Assembly: GCF_014211975.1 (NCBI RefSeq) | Contig: NZ_CP060084.1 | Span: 3,793,001 to 3,857,000 of the forward strand | Reading direction: 5' to 3' | DNA length: 64,000 bases | Source: Teredinibacter haidensis | GTDB taxonomy: Bacteria > Pseudomonadota > Gammaproteobacteria > Pseudomonadales > Cellvibrionaceae | Shown here: positions 18,544-26,873 of the stretch, piece after piece | Position numbering within the stretch: the stretch's first letter is position 1 | How the letters are laid out: every line of letters starts with the position of its first letter | Position numbers and translations under genes: made by a program | Notes under the pieces: model-generated | The model's input: the letters and a program-made list of their open reading frames with translations, nothing else | Database searches by the model: none | What the model was told of the DNA's origin: nothing

Positions 18544-19953
18544 ATGAAACCCTTTATGGGCGAAGATTTTTTACTCTCCACTGAAACCGCCCGCACGCTC
18601 TATCACCAGTACGCGGCTCCGCAACCGATTATCGATTACCACTGCCATTTGCCGTCAGTGGAAATCGCCGAGAACCGTCAGTTCACCAATATGGCGCAGG
18701 TGTGGCTGGAAGGGGATCACTACAAGTGGCGGGCCCTGCGCGCGGCGGGGGTGGAGGAATCGCTGATTACTGGCGGCGCCAGTGACTACGACAAATATAT
18801 GGCCTGGGCCAATACCGTGCCCCAGTGCATTGGCAACCCGCTTTACACCTGGACCCACCTGGAGCTGCAGCGCCCCTTTGGCTTGTACGATCTGCAGTTC
18901 GGTCCGACCAGCGCCGAAAGCGTATGGCAGCAGTGCAACGAGCTACTCGCCAGCCCCGCATTTTCCGCGCGAGGTATTATGCAGCAGATGAATGTAAAAA
19001 TGGTGGGCACCACCGACGACCCCATCGATAGTCTCGAACACCACGCCGCTCTGGCCGACACCCATTTCGATATAAAAGTACTGCCCAGCTTCCGCCCCGA
19101 TCGCGCCTACAAGATCGAGCTGGAAGGCTTTGTCGATTACCTCCAGCGCCTGGGAGAAGTGTGCAACCTGGAGATCACCCGCTTCGAACACTTGATTGAC
19201 GCTCTAGATCAGCGTCTGAACCACTTCGCCGCACACGGGTGTAACTTGGCCGACCATGGGATCGAAATCGTTCGTTTCGCAGACATTCCCGATGAGGTTA
19301 CCCTCGACACTATCCTTGCACGTCGTCTGAATAAGCAAAGCCTGAGTGAACTTGAAATCGCACAGTTTTCCAGCGCAATACAGGTATGGCTGGGCCGCCA
19401 ATATGCCCGGCGCAATTGGGTAATGCAGCTTCATATGGGTGCCCAGCGGGATAACAACACCCGTCTGTACAACAGACTCGGCCCCAACACCGGTTTTGAC
19501 TCCATTGGCGATCACCCGCTGGCCCAACCCCTGGCCGGTCTACTGAACGCTATGGATCTACACAACGAGCTACCCAAAACCATCCTTTACTGTATCAACC
19601 CTTCCGATAACGAAGTGCTGGGTACCATGATCGGCAACTTCCAGGATGGCAGTATCGCCGGCAAGGTGCAGTTTGGTTCTGGCTGGTGGTTTAACGATCA
19701 AAAAGACGGCATGCTGCGCCAGCTAATGCAACTCTCGCAGCTAGGCCTACTCAGTAAATTTGTCGGCATGCTGACCGATTCCCGCAGCTTCCTCTCCTAC
19801 ACCCGACACGAATACTTCCGTCGAATTCTGTGCGAACTTCTGGGAAATTGGGTCGAAAATGGCGAATTGCCCAACGACATCAACCTAATGGGTGGCATTG
19901 TGGAAGATATTTGTTTTAATAACGCTAACCGATATTTTCAACTGAATCTGTAG
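18544..19953 (+). CDS. uxaC: Uronate isomerase (glucuronate isomerase)
   Basis: 469 residues, the normal family length. It begins MKPFMGEDFLLSTETAR and has the metal-binding HxH of the amidohydrolase fold in IIDYHCHLP (about residues 31-39), then MVGTTDDP, LPSFRPD, the long QLHMGAQRDNNTR segment, GSGWWFNDQKDGM and LTDSRSFLSYTRHEYFRR, all typical of UxaC. The enzyme converts D-glucuronate to D-fructuronate (and galacturonate to tagaturonate) in the cytoplasm. Together with GH115 and mannonate dehydratase it supports catabolism of glucuronic acid released from xylan. AGGT lies upstream of the ATG. Confidence 0.97.
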   Translation: MKPFMGEDFLLSTETARTLYHQYAAPQPIIDYHCHLPSVEIAENRQFTNMAQVWLEGDHYKWRALRAAGVEESLITGGASDYDKYMAWANTVPQCIGNPLYTWTHLELQRPFGLYDLQFGPTSAESVWQQCNELLASPAFSARGIMQQMNVKMVGTTDDPIDSLEHHAALADTHFDIKVLPSFRPDRAYKIELEGFVDYLQRLGEVCNLEITRFEHLIDALDQRLNHFAAHGCNLADHGIEIVRFADIPDEVTLDTILARRLNKQSLSELEIAQFSSAIQVWLGRQYARRNWVMQLHMGAQRDNNTRLYNRLGPNTGFDSIGDHPLAQPLAGLLNAMDLHNELPKTILYCINPSDNEVLGTMIGNFQDGSIAGKVQFGSGWWFNDQKDGMLRQLMQLSQLGLLSKFVGMLTDSRSFLSYTRHEYFRRILCELLGNWVENGELPNDINLMGGIVEDICFNNANRYFQLNL

Positions 19954-19961
19954 GATTTAAT

Positions 19962-20004
19962 GAAGCTCTAATCCGACCCAAACTTGCTCCGGATCAGAGC
20001 TTTC
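19962..20004. terminator. Hairpin after uxaC
   Basis: Arms GAAGCTCTaATCCG (19962-19975) and CGGATcAGAGCTTTC (19990-20004) pair strongly around a 14-base loop. There is no T-run, so it may be a weak terminator or an mRNA-stabilising hairpin. Confidence 0.45.
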
Positions 20005-20063
20005 ATCACTTAAGGCGCAAATTTAAACCTCTCCTCCATTCAAACAATAACGGAGCCTGCTTT

Positions 20064-20708
20064 ATGACCAACCCTCACTCCCGAAAAAAGTCTGGATTGA
20101 CTTTACTCATCGTAACAACGTGTCTTTTAGTTGCAGGGATTGCATACGCACAATCAAACCCGGCATTTTCTTATTTCGTGAACGGCCAACTAATAGGTGA
20201 CTGGCAATTTCAGTTGGGCGACCCCGGTAATTGGTCATTCAACATCGAGGATAAGAGAGGGAAATCTCAAGACGGAAAAGTTGAAGCGTATCCAGACAAC
20301 TTTCAGGCTGACGGCGATGCCATTCGTGGCGTTTGGTCGCGAAAGAAAATGAAAGGCGAATTAAAAGTTGTTAGCTCGCCAAAAAACATCAGCAGTGTAC
20401 GCGATATTACGGCGCTTACATTTGATTTCAAAATAAACCAAAAAGCCAACAAAGATGTTGCCGTAACCATCGATTGCGGCTACCCCTGTCGTGCCAGTGT
20501 CAATATTGGTAGAAAATTGCGCAAAAAAAATAAAGGTGAATGGTTTACCTTTCCCATTCCCTTAAATTGTTTTGATAGCGACAATTTCGATCTCACCAAA
20601 GTTAATGGCATCTCAGTCAGTACCGAAGGTAAATTCGATTTAAGTATTGGCAACATACGCCTGCAGCGCCTGCCCGAAGGCGAAAGGGGCTGTGCCGGCG
20701 AAAAGTAA
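20064..20708 (+). CDS. Secreted stand-alone ExoP-C-like (GH3-associated) binding module
   Basis: 214 residues with a signal peptide (hydrophobic stretch about 11-28, ending AYAQS) and GGAG upstream of the ATG. The mature part looks like the C-terminal galactose-binding-like domain of marine GH3 exo-beta-glucanases (ExoP_C). The shared pattern is VAVTIDCGYPC, KGEWFTFPIPLNCF and a closing KFDLSIGNIRLQRL. There is no GH3 catalytic domain. The four mature cysteines suggest disulfides. Possibly a soluble or periplasmic xylo- or gluco-oligosaccharide binder made with the uronate genes. Family assignment is from pattern memory and should be treated as tentative. Confidence 0.6.
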   Translation: MTNPHSRKKSGLTLLIVTTCLLVAGIAYAQSNPAFSYFVNGQLIGDWQFQLGDPGNWSFNIEDKRGKSQDGKVEAYPDNFQADGDAIRGVWSRKKMKGELKVVSSPKNISSVRDITALTFDFKINQKANKDVAVTIDCGYPCRASVNIGRKLRKKNKGEWFTFPIPLNCFDSDNFDLTKVNGISVSTEGKFDLSIGNIRLQRLPEGERGCAGEK

Positions 20709-20755
20709 CATTCACGCGCTCCTCTGTACAGAGGAGGAGTGCAACTTTTTATCGT

Positions 20756-21439
20756 TTACCAAGGCAAAATATCGCCCGACGAGTGCCAAAAAGTTCCACT
20801 GTTTTCCAGCGTTAAATTATCCATCCGTAACATCAAACGCTCTGCGGCCTGCCGTGCCGAAATATCTCCGGCAAACCCCACCATTTCCGTCTGCACAAAC
20901 CCCGGATGCAAAATGGCAACCGCTACACCGTTTGATCGTAAATCTTTCGCCAGCGACATGCCTGCAGCGTTAAGCGCTGCCTTGGACATGCGGTAGCCAT
21001 AGTAACCACCGGAACCATTATCGGCGATAGAGCCCATTCGGCTGGTAATTAATCCAACTTTGCAGCCATTCGCTAAATTCGGCAATAGCGCTGTAGTGAC
21101 TCTCAGCGGCCCCATGGCATTGATTTCAAACTGCCTCAGAATGGTTTCGAAATTCATCGCTGAAAGCGTTTCGCTTTCCAGTAAACCGGCGTTATTAATC
21201 AAAATGTCAACGCTCACACCCTGTAAGCGCTGCTGTAACTTTTCCATAGATGCCGCAGATGTAACATCAATCCCCTCGATAACCGTTACGCCTTTTTCTT
21301 CCAGCGCTATGCTCGCCGTACGGCATAAAGCAACCACATTCGCGCCTCGTAATTTATATTGCTCCACGAAAGACAGGCCAATACCTCTGTTCGCGCCCGT
21401 GATCACTACCGTGGTATTACTTAAATCAGATTCATTCAT
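20756..21439 (-). CDS. Short-chain dehydrogenase/reductase (SDR)
   Basis: 227 residues with AGGAGG ahead of the ATG. The Rossmann nucleotide-binding motif TGANRGIG (about residues 14-21), the structural NNAG motif (about 81-84) and a Y-G-Y-R-M-S-K catalytic YxxxK (about 145-151) with an upstream Ser (TSRMGS) are all present. It resembles CsgA/sniffer-type SDRs. Substrate cannot be predicted. It is convergent with the ExoP-C-like gene and divergent from the flavoprotein gene. Confidence 0.92.
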   Translation of the reverse strand: MNESDLSNTTVVITGANRGIGLSFVEQYKLRGANVVALCRTASIALEEKGVTVIEGIDVTSAASMEKLQQRLQGVSVDILINNAGLLESETLSAMNFETILRQFEINAMGPLRVTTALLPNLANGCKVGLITSRMGSIADNGSGGYYGYRMSKAALNAAGMSLAKDLRSNGVAVAILHPGFVQTEMVGFAGDISARQAAERLMLRMDNLTLENSGTFWHSSGDILPW

Positions 21440-21579
21440 GCCCTTATCCTCCTTTCAAACGCCAAACCATCGTGTCTTTGACCTTGGACAATTCAGCCTG
21501 AATATCCAACATCACGCAAGGCATATACTCAAATCGGCCATCGTCACCAAGCACCTCCCTTCTAAATAAGGATGACGCC

Positions 21580-22179
21580 ATGAACGTTCTCACCATCAAC
21601 GGCTCTTACCGGGCAAACGGTTTTACCGACCAACTACTGTGCAATCTAACCCGAACACTTCAAGAAAAGGGCGCAAGCGTTGAACAAATTGATCTGCGCG
21701 ACTACCCCATCGAATTTTGCCTGAATTGTCGTGAGTGTACACAGTGCCTTGGCGCCAAACCCAGCGAGTGCGTGCAACAGGACGGTATGGCACTACTGAT
21801 TGAAAAAATCGAATCCGCCGATGCTTATATTCTCGCATCACCAACGAATTTCGGTGCTGTTACTGCAGTATTTAAGCGTTTTATGGAACGCCTTGCGGTC
21901 TACACCTACTGGCCCTGGGGAAAACTTGCTCCTACGTTCCGGAAGGCCAAAGCGAAAAAAAGGCCAGCCATCTTAGTCACATCTAGTGCAGCGCCCGCAT
22001 TGTTCGCACGCTGGAGCTATTCCAGTGTTCGCGAATTAAATGACACGGCAAAAGTGATTGGGGCCGATGTCCGTAGTATTCTGAATACCGGCCTGATCGC
22101 AACGAAACCTTACCCCACGCTGGATAATAAAATTAATACGCGTATTCGCGCTGCAGCAGGAAAACTATTGGCGGCTTAA
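21580..22179 (+). CDS. NAD(P)H-dependent FMN reductase / iron-sulfur flavoprotein-like
   Basis: 199 residues, flavodoxin-like fold beginning with the FMN-phosphate loop MNVLTINGSYRANGFTDQLL. A compact cysteine cluster (CLNCRECTQCLGAKPSECV, about residues 47-65) matches the pattern seen in iron-sulfur flavoproteins, which bind FMN and often a 4Fe-4S cluster. SPTNFG near residue 87 is the second FMN-contact loop. AAGGA lies eight bases before the ATG. It may transfer electrons from NAD(P)H to an unidentified acceptor. Its divergent SDR neighbour suggests a shared redox or detoxification role, but this is weak. Confidence 0.85.
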   Translation: MNVLTINGSYRANGFTDQLLCNLTRTLQEKGASVEQIDLRDYPIEFCLNCRECTQCLGAKPSECVQQDGMALLIEKIESADAYILASPTNFGAVTAVFKRFMERLAVYTYWPWGKLAPTFRKAKAKKRPAILVTSSAAPALFARWSYSSVRELNDTAKVIGADVRSILNTGLIATKPYPTLDNKINTRIRAAAGKLLAA

Positions 22180-22185
22180 AAAAAG

Positions 22186-22206
22186 AGCGGCCATAAAATG
22201 GCCGCT
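22186..22206. terminator. Hairpin after FMN reductase gene
   Basis: Nine-bp perfect stem AGCGGCCAT / ATGGCCGCT with a three-base AAA loop, directly after the stop codon. An A-run precedes it and only a short T-run follows. Confidence 0.7.
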
Positions 22207-22764
22207 TAAATTGACTTGGCTGACGCCCGGCGGACTAGCCACGGGCGGAACGAGATAGACGTCCAGAAGAAACAAACAAGTTCGCTATTTATCAGTCAAG
22301 TTTCGGGCCAACTCGCCTTCCCCAGCGTTATTACCAATCAAACCACCTTGTTCGGCGTCCAACACTCCTTGGAAGGGCAGGTGTATCGATGTTTATCCCC
22401 TCTATTTGTCACTTCTGACTAGATTCTGTGCTGAATACGGAAAAAGTTCGGCAGGCGAATCAAGAGCAGGGCATTCCCCATCAGCAAAAAAGCACCAAAG
22501 CGGGCGACAACTCACTCAAAAGCACCACAAGGGAACCCTTATCAACAATTAAAAGCCTGTCGTACCGAAAGAGATTTGGCTCCCGCTGATTACCTTAACT
22601 CTCGACGATAACGCCCGTAACGCTATTAGCATCGCGCACCTGCGCGTCTCTGTAAGTCTCAGGCCGTTAAGCTCAAACTTCAGCCATAAAGCCAACTTAA
22701 GTCCTTAACTCAGGCCACATTTAGCGTCATAATCGCGGTATTTCAATACTAGACGAGCCAGACT
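22207..22764. other. Gene-free region upstream of yeeN-like gene
   Basis: About 560 bases. A 68-codon frame on the plus strand (22216-22422) has no homologous look or ribosome site and I do not call it. I see no repeat, riboswitch or RNA gene here. Confidence 0.4.
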
Positions 22765-23484
22765 ATGGGTAGAACCTACGAAAATCGCAAGGCCTCCATG
22801 GCCAAAACCGGGGCCTTAAAAACCAAACTGTACTCTCGCTACGGCAAGGAAATTTACGTGTGCGCCAAAAATGGTGGTGCCGAAACCGACAGCAACCTCA
22901 GCCTTAGGCGCTTAATCGAAAAAGCCAAAAAGGAACAGGTGCCCGGCCATATTATTGACAAGGCGCTGGATAAGGCTCGAGGCGGTGGTGGAGAAGATTT
23001 CGTAACGGTTCGTTTTGAGGGCTTCGGTCCCGGTAACTGCATGGTGATTGTCGACTGCCTGACCGACAACAATAACCGTACCTTTGGCGAAGTTCGCACA
23101 TGCTTTAACAAAGGCAAGGCCAAGTTAGGGGCTCAGGGCGCCGTAGCGCACATGTTTGACCATCGCGCCATTTTCGCTTTTAAACACGACGATGAAGAAG
23201 CTGTACTGGAAGCACTAATGGACGAAGACGTGGATGTCGCCGACATTGAAAACGATGGCGGCATTATTACCGTCATCGCCCCACAAACTGAATTCTTCAA
23301 GACCAAAACCGCACTGTCCAAAGCCTTTGAAGAGGTTAACTTTGAGGTGGAGGAAATTACGTTCGTACCACAGACCTATACAGAATTAGCAGGCGAAGAC
23401 GCCGAGCAACTGGAGAAGTTTCTCGATTTGCTCAACGACTGTGATGATGTACAAGAGGTTTATCACAACGCGGAAATTTCATAG
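22765..23484 (+). CDS. YebC/PmpR family protein, YeeN-like paralogue
   Basis: 239 residues. The N-terminus MGRTYENRKASMAKT followed by YGKEIYVCAKNGG and LIEKAKKEQVPGHIIDKALDKARGGGGED is the YeeN-type variant of the YebC/TACO1 family. GPGNCMVIVDCLTDNNNRT and GAQGAVAHMFDHRAIF follow in the middle domain. YebC-family proteins bind ribosomes or DNA; recent work links them to relief of stalling at proline-rich stretches, while older annotation calls them transcriptional regulators. The gene stands alone with a weak ribosome site. Confidence 0.93.
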   Translation: MGRTYENRKASMAKTGALKTKLYSRYGKEIYVCAKNGGAETDSNLSLRRLIEKAKKEQVPGHIIDKALDKARGGGGEDFVTVRFEGFGPGNCMVIVDCLTDNNNRTFGEVRTCFNKGKAKLGAQGAVAHMFDHRAIFAFKHDDEEAVLEALMDEDVDVADIENDGGIITVIAPQTEFFKTKTALSKAFEEVNFEVEEITFVPQTYTELAGEDAEQLEKFLDLLNDCDDVQEVYHNAEIS

Positions 23485-23661
23485 CCCGTCAAACAACACC
23501 CGCCATAACCCGGAAACATTTACCAGGCTATGGCTTTCCCCGGTAAGAAATCAGAAAAACAACGGCGCCCAGCTACCGCTTTATACTTCGCGATAGCTAG
23601 CGCCTTGCCAATGAACCTTTTGGGCTCGCGTAGAAAATTTCTAGCCTTGATCGGAGGCTCC

Positions 23662-24351
23662 CTAGATTGCCAGTAAAGGAAGGTGAGCCAACTTCAACGT
23701 TTCCATATTAGAAATATAGTTAACTTGGGCTAGTAATAATTCCGCCGTCGCCACGGCGTCCGCCAGGGCATTATGTTGTGTTACCGCGGGCAACCCATAG
23801 CGCTTCCGAGTCTCACCTAGGCGTAAACTGTCATTTTTCCCTTGAATCTGTAATCGCCGTTTCTCGATCTGCATGGTATCCAGGGCTGTAAAAACTAACG
23901 GACAACGAAACACCCCCTGCGTGGCCTTTTGTAAAAATTTTACATCAAGAGGAGCGTGATGAAAAACCAGGATAGAGGCCTTTGCTTGCTTCATTAACAG
24001 CATTAAAACAGCGGCAACACTTTTTGCTCCGGCTATATTCCTATCGTGCAAACCATGGATCTTGGTGCTTTCACCCGCACTTTTTTCGGTGTGGATAAGT
24101 AGATGTTTTGCACTGGAATTAACGATACGGCCGTTTTCTATGGCCACCCAACCAATACTGAGCAGGTGGCTCATCTTTACATCTAAACCGCTCATTTCGC
24201 AGTCCACAACTAAAAAACGTGTATCGCGAAACATTTGCGACCCGGAAAATGGAGGTTGTTGATAGAGATCTTCCATTACCGTTCCACGTGCCTTGCCCCT
24301 ATTTTTGCGGCACCTGTAACGGTAACTCAACTTATAGAACACCACCGCCAA
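23662..24351 (-). CDS. 3'-5' exonuclease, DnaQ/Pol III epsilon-like (DEDDh)
   Basis: Up to 229 residues. The three exonuclease motifs are clear: ExoI FLVVDCEMSGLD, ExoII VFHHAPLDVKFL and ExoIII HNALADAVATAELL with its histidine, so a DEDDh nuclease. The frame opens with a TTG at 24351 inside the end of the upstream DUF294 gene; an ATG at 24276 (GGAA upstream) is an alternative start, but homologues usually carry a basic N-terminal arm like the longer form, so the start is unsettled. The pairing of this exonuclease with a cNMP/CBS/DUF294 protein and a DUF4212 symporter is a recurrent gammaproteobacterial neighbourhood whose logic is not understood. Confidence 0.9.
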   Translation of the reverse strand: MAVVFYKLSYRYRCRKNRGKARGTVMEDLYQQPPFSGSQMFRDTRFLVVDCEMSGLDVKMSHLLSIGWVAIENGRIVNSSAKHLLIHTEKSAGESTKIHGLHDRNIAGAKSVAAVLMLLMKQAKASILVFHHAPLDVKFLQKATQGVFRCPLVFTALDTMQIEKRRLQIQGKNDSLRLGETRKRYGLPAVTQHNALADAVATAELLLAQVNYISNMETLKLAHLPLLAI

Positions 24352-26206
24352 ACCTCGCTTTCATCGCTGCCTGCGCTTTGCGAACAAGATGAAAAGCATC
24401 TTTTAGTTGATGGCGCATCAAGGGAGAAAGTGAGCGTGGATCAAGGTAATTGTCGACCGTATTGCCACTGCGATATTGATTACCCTGGGACTCCAACCGA
24501 ATACCGGCAATAAATTCAAGCGCATCAATCAGACTACTGGCCAGCGCATTTGACATTAACCCCGATGCATCTATGGCTTTGAGTCGCTCTACCGTCGTAA
24601 CCTCTTGCAGCCCTGCGCTCAAACTATAATTACGCGCAATATCTACAATAGGAATGGTGCCGCGTTTTTTTAGATCCAGCTCACTTTTATGATCACCATC
24701 TTTTTCCAGCACAAACGTTTTAAAAAATCCTAAGGGAGGCGAATTTTCCAGGGAATTGTTGCACATAAGTGCCAAGAAAATAGTATTTTTCCTGGCCTTT
24801 TCCAGCACACTTTCCCGCAACGCCTGTGCAAGCTCTGGCGCCCCCGTAATACTGCGCATATCAAAAAATATGCTCGCGTGCATCAGCGCTTTCGGTGAGG
24901 GCTGCTCGATCCAGTTGGCGAAACAGGTTTTCCAGTCATTCAGTTCCATTCGCCACTTACTATTGCTCGCCATAATATCGCCCGGACAGCGTTTTACTCC
25001 GCACTGATCCAAACCTTCGTTAACGAATTCGGCTAAATTTCTAAAAAAATCAGCGTGTTCCGATAACAATCCATTTTCTATAATTAAGGCATTATCCTGA
25101 TCGGAACCCAATACCTGTTCTTGCCGCGCTTGGGAGCCAAAAGCCAACCAGGAAAAATTTCCCGGCGCCTGACCGAATTTAAGCTGTGCTAACTGAATTA
25201 GTCGTTTTGTGATTCCGTCTGTCAGTGATGTAATAATTTCGCCAACATCCACCGCTCGCGTATCGCGCTCCACCAACGTGGCTACAAGCTCTGGAAACTG
25301 TTTAGAAATTTCGCGCAGTACGGCAACGGAATTCGCGTGTTTTATCGAACCCGTTAATGAAACAGGCTCAATATTATTGGCCCGTACAATATCGCTTAAG
25401 CCAATCAGGCCGACCGGTATTGCGCCATCAACAACGGGTAAATGATGGATATTCGACGACATCATTTTTAACTGTGCCTGATGTAAGACAGCATCCTTCT
25501 GAATGCTAAAAGGCTCCGCTGTCATAACACTGGCTACGGCCCTACTATCGGCAACGCCTTCTGCCAGAACACGGGTACGCAGATCCCTGTCGGTGATAAT
25601 GCCTTCAAGTTTTCCATTTTTGATCAACAGCAGAGAAGAAATATTGTTTTCTTTCATTAATTTCGCTGCTTCACGAATCGTTATACTCGGATCCGCCGTG
25701 ATTGCAGGACTTGCCATAAAAGCTTCGACCCGCTGATCGAGAAAACTTTCCCGCACGGCTTGTGGACGCCTTAGCGGCAGGCTTTCTCCTTCCGCCTTAA
25801 ACTGAACTGAATGGCTGTCGCAGAGGTAGGCAAAATAGATATCGACGTTATAAAGAGATTGAAATGCGTTGCCACTAAGTTCGTAATACAGACAGTCTTC
25901 CAGAACGGTTACGCAAAAATTATCTCCGCCCACTTCCCGCAAGCTGTATGGAATAAGGAAATCGCCTTCACTTAAGCGATCAATTAATTCGCCGTTATTG
26001 TCACGAATTTCCAGGCTACCGGAACGGACAATAACCATGCCTGGCAGATCGTCACCCGAAGACTGGGGAAACTCCAAGGTGTTACCGGATTTACTGAATG
26101 CTGTGTAACTGGCGTCGCACACAGACTCCAATGCCGTCGCACTTAAATGCTGAAATAACGCCTGACCGGCCAAAAAACTTTGTACATCGCTGGTTTCGCT
26201 GACCAT
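24332..26206 (-). CDS. cNMP-binding / CBS / DUF294 nucleotidyltransferase-like protein
   Basis: 624 residues. Domains in order: cyclic-nucleotide-binding-like (about 8-135), two CBS repeats (about 158-280, including ITDRDLRTRVLAEG and VGLIGLSDIVRAN), a GlnD-like nucleotidyltransferase region with GSQARQEQVLGSDQDNALI (about 358-376, GS and DxD preserved), and a C-terminal helical DUF294 domain (about 490-620). AGGTGGA precedes the ATG. The protein likely senses nucleotides and may modify or regulate the symporter encoded upstream. Its 3' end overlaps the exonuclease reading frame. Confidence 0.93.
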   Translation of the reverse strand: MVSETSDVQSFLAGQALFQHLSATALESVCDASYTAFSKSGNTLEFPQSSGDDLPGMVIVRSGSLEIRDNNGELIDRLSEGDFLIPYSLREVGGDNFCVTVLEDCLYYELSGNAFQSLYNVDIYFAYLCDSHSVQFKAEGESLPLRRPQAVRESFLDQRVEAFMASPAITADPSITIREAAKLMKENNISSLLLIKNGKLEGIITDRDLRTRVLAEGVADSRAVASVMTAEPFSIQKDAVLHQAQLKMMSSNIHHLPVVDGAIPVGLIGLSDIVRANNIEPVSLTGSIKHANSVAVLREISKQFPELVATLVERDTRAVDVGEIITSLTDGITKRLIQLAQLKFGQAPGNFSWLAFGSQARQEQVLGSDQDNALIIENGLLSEHADFFRNLAEFVNEGLDQCGVKRCPGDIMASNSKWRMELNDWKTCFANWIEQPSPKALMHASIFFDMRSITGAPELAQALRESVLEKARKNTIFLALMCNNSLENSPPLGFFKTFVLEKDGDHKSELDLKKRGTIPIVDIARNYSLSAGLQEVTTVERLKAIDASGLMSNALASSLIDALEFIAGIRLESQGNQYRSGNTVDNYLDPRSLSPLMRHQLKDAFHLVRKAQAAMKARFGGGVL

Positions 26207-26226
26207 CGAACTAATCCACCTAGCTG

Positions 26227-26739
26227 TTAGTTGGTGTCGTTGGAAAAATTGTCCCGCGAAAAGCCAGTCTCAAAATCGACAAAAACAGCCGAAGTTTCCG
26301 CGAAATAGGTCGCGCCATCAATGTTTACAACCAATCGCAGGCTACTGCTCTGTGGCTCTTCAATGCGAACTGTTTTGGTCCAACCCGTCCAATCTGCAGA
26401 TAACGGCTGCATATCCGTCGGCGGCGCGTCTCCGCTCCCATCATAAACGGCAATGAGTATTTTTTGTACTGGCAGATTAGCCGCAATTGACAGCACTACC
26501 TCCGTGGCAGATTTGCGCTCGGCGCTGAGTGTCAGCTTGATATCCGCATTATGTAGCGTACAAACGCCGCTTTTATAACGACAGTTGGATTTAGCCGCCA
26601 ATTTATAGCTGTCACCGGCTACTGCTGCCGTTGGTGTTTCAGAAAGGCGGTAATCTACAGCGACGTAAGCAATAATGGCCAGAATGGGGGCGATAAACAT
26701 TGCCAGGATAAGGTGTTTGTTTTTTAGTTGTTTTAGCAT
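26227..26739 (-). CDS. Membrane-anchored hypothetical protein
   Basis: 170 residues with one N-terminal transmembrane helix (about residues 9-28) and a periplasmic domain of about 140 residues. The soluble part has two cysteines (CRYKSGVC) likely to form a disulfide and a beta-rich pattern (IKLTLSAERK, VVLSIAANLPVQKILIAVYDG), reminiscent of small periplasmic immunoglobulin-like domains. It sits 20 bases before the DUF294 gene and is likely cotranscribed with it. I do not recognise a family. The ribosome site is weak. Confidence 0.7.
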   Translation of the reverse strand: MLKQLKNKHLILAMFIAPILAIIAYVAVDYRLSETPTAAVAGDSYKLAAKSNCRYKSGVCTLHNADIKLTLSAERKSATEVVLSIAANLPVQKILIAVYDGSGDAPPTDMQPLSADWTGWTKTVRIEEPQSSSLRLVVNIDGATYFAETSAVFVDFETGFSRDNFSNDTN

Positions 26740-26813
26740 TTTTTATTATTTCTTTGAAAAAGTTATGTGTTTTCGTAGCAAGCTTTGTAACAACCACAAA
26801 TATTAAAAGTAAA

Positions 26814-26846
26814 AAGGCACAGGGAGCATATCACTCCCTGTGCCTT
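26814..26846 (-). terminator. Intrinsic terminator after symporter gene
   Basis: Thirteen-bp perfect stem AAGGCACAGGGAG / CTCCCTGTGCCTT (26814-26826 and 26834-26846) with a seven-base loop. On the minus strand a TTTTT run follows, so it ends the DUF4212-symporter transcript before the hypothetical and DUF294 genes. Confidence 0.9.
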
Positions 26847-26873
26847 TGGGTACCACACTAATGATAACTCTCG

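Noticed and set aside
22216..22422. 68-codon frame before the yeeN-like gene
   Set aside because: No ribosome site, no domain, random-looking composition.
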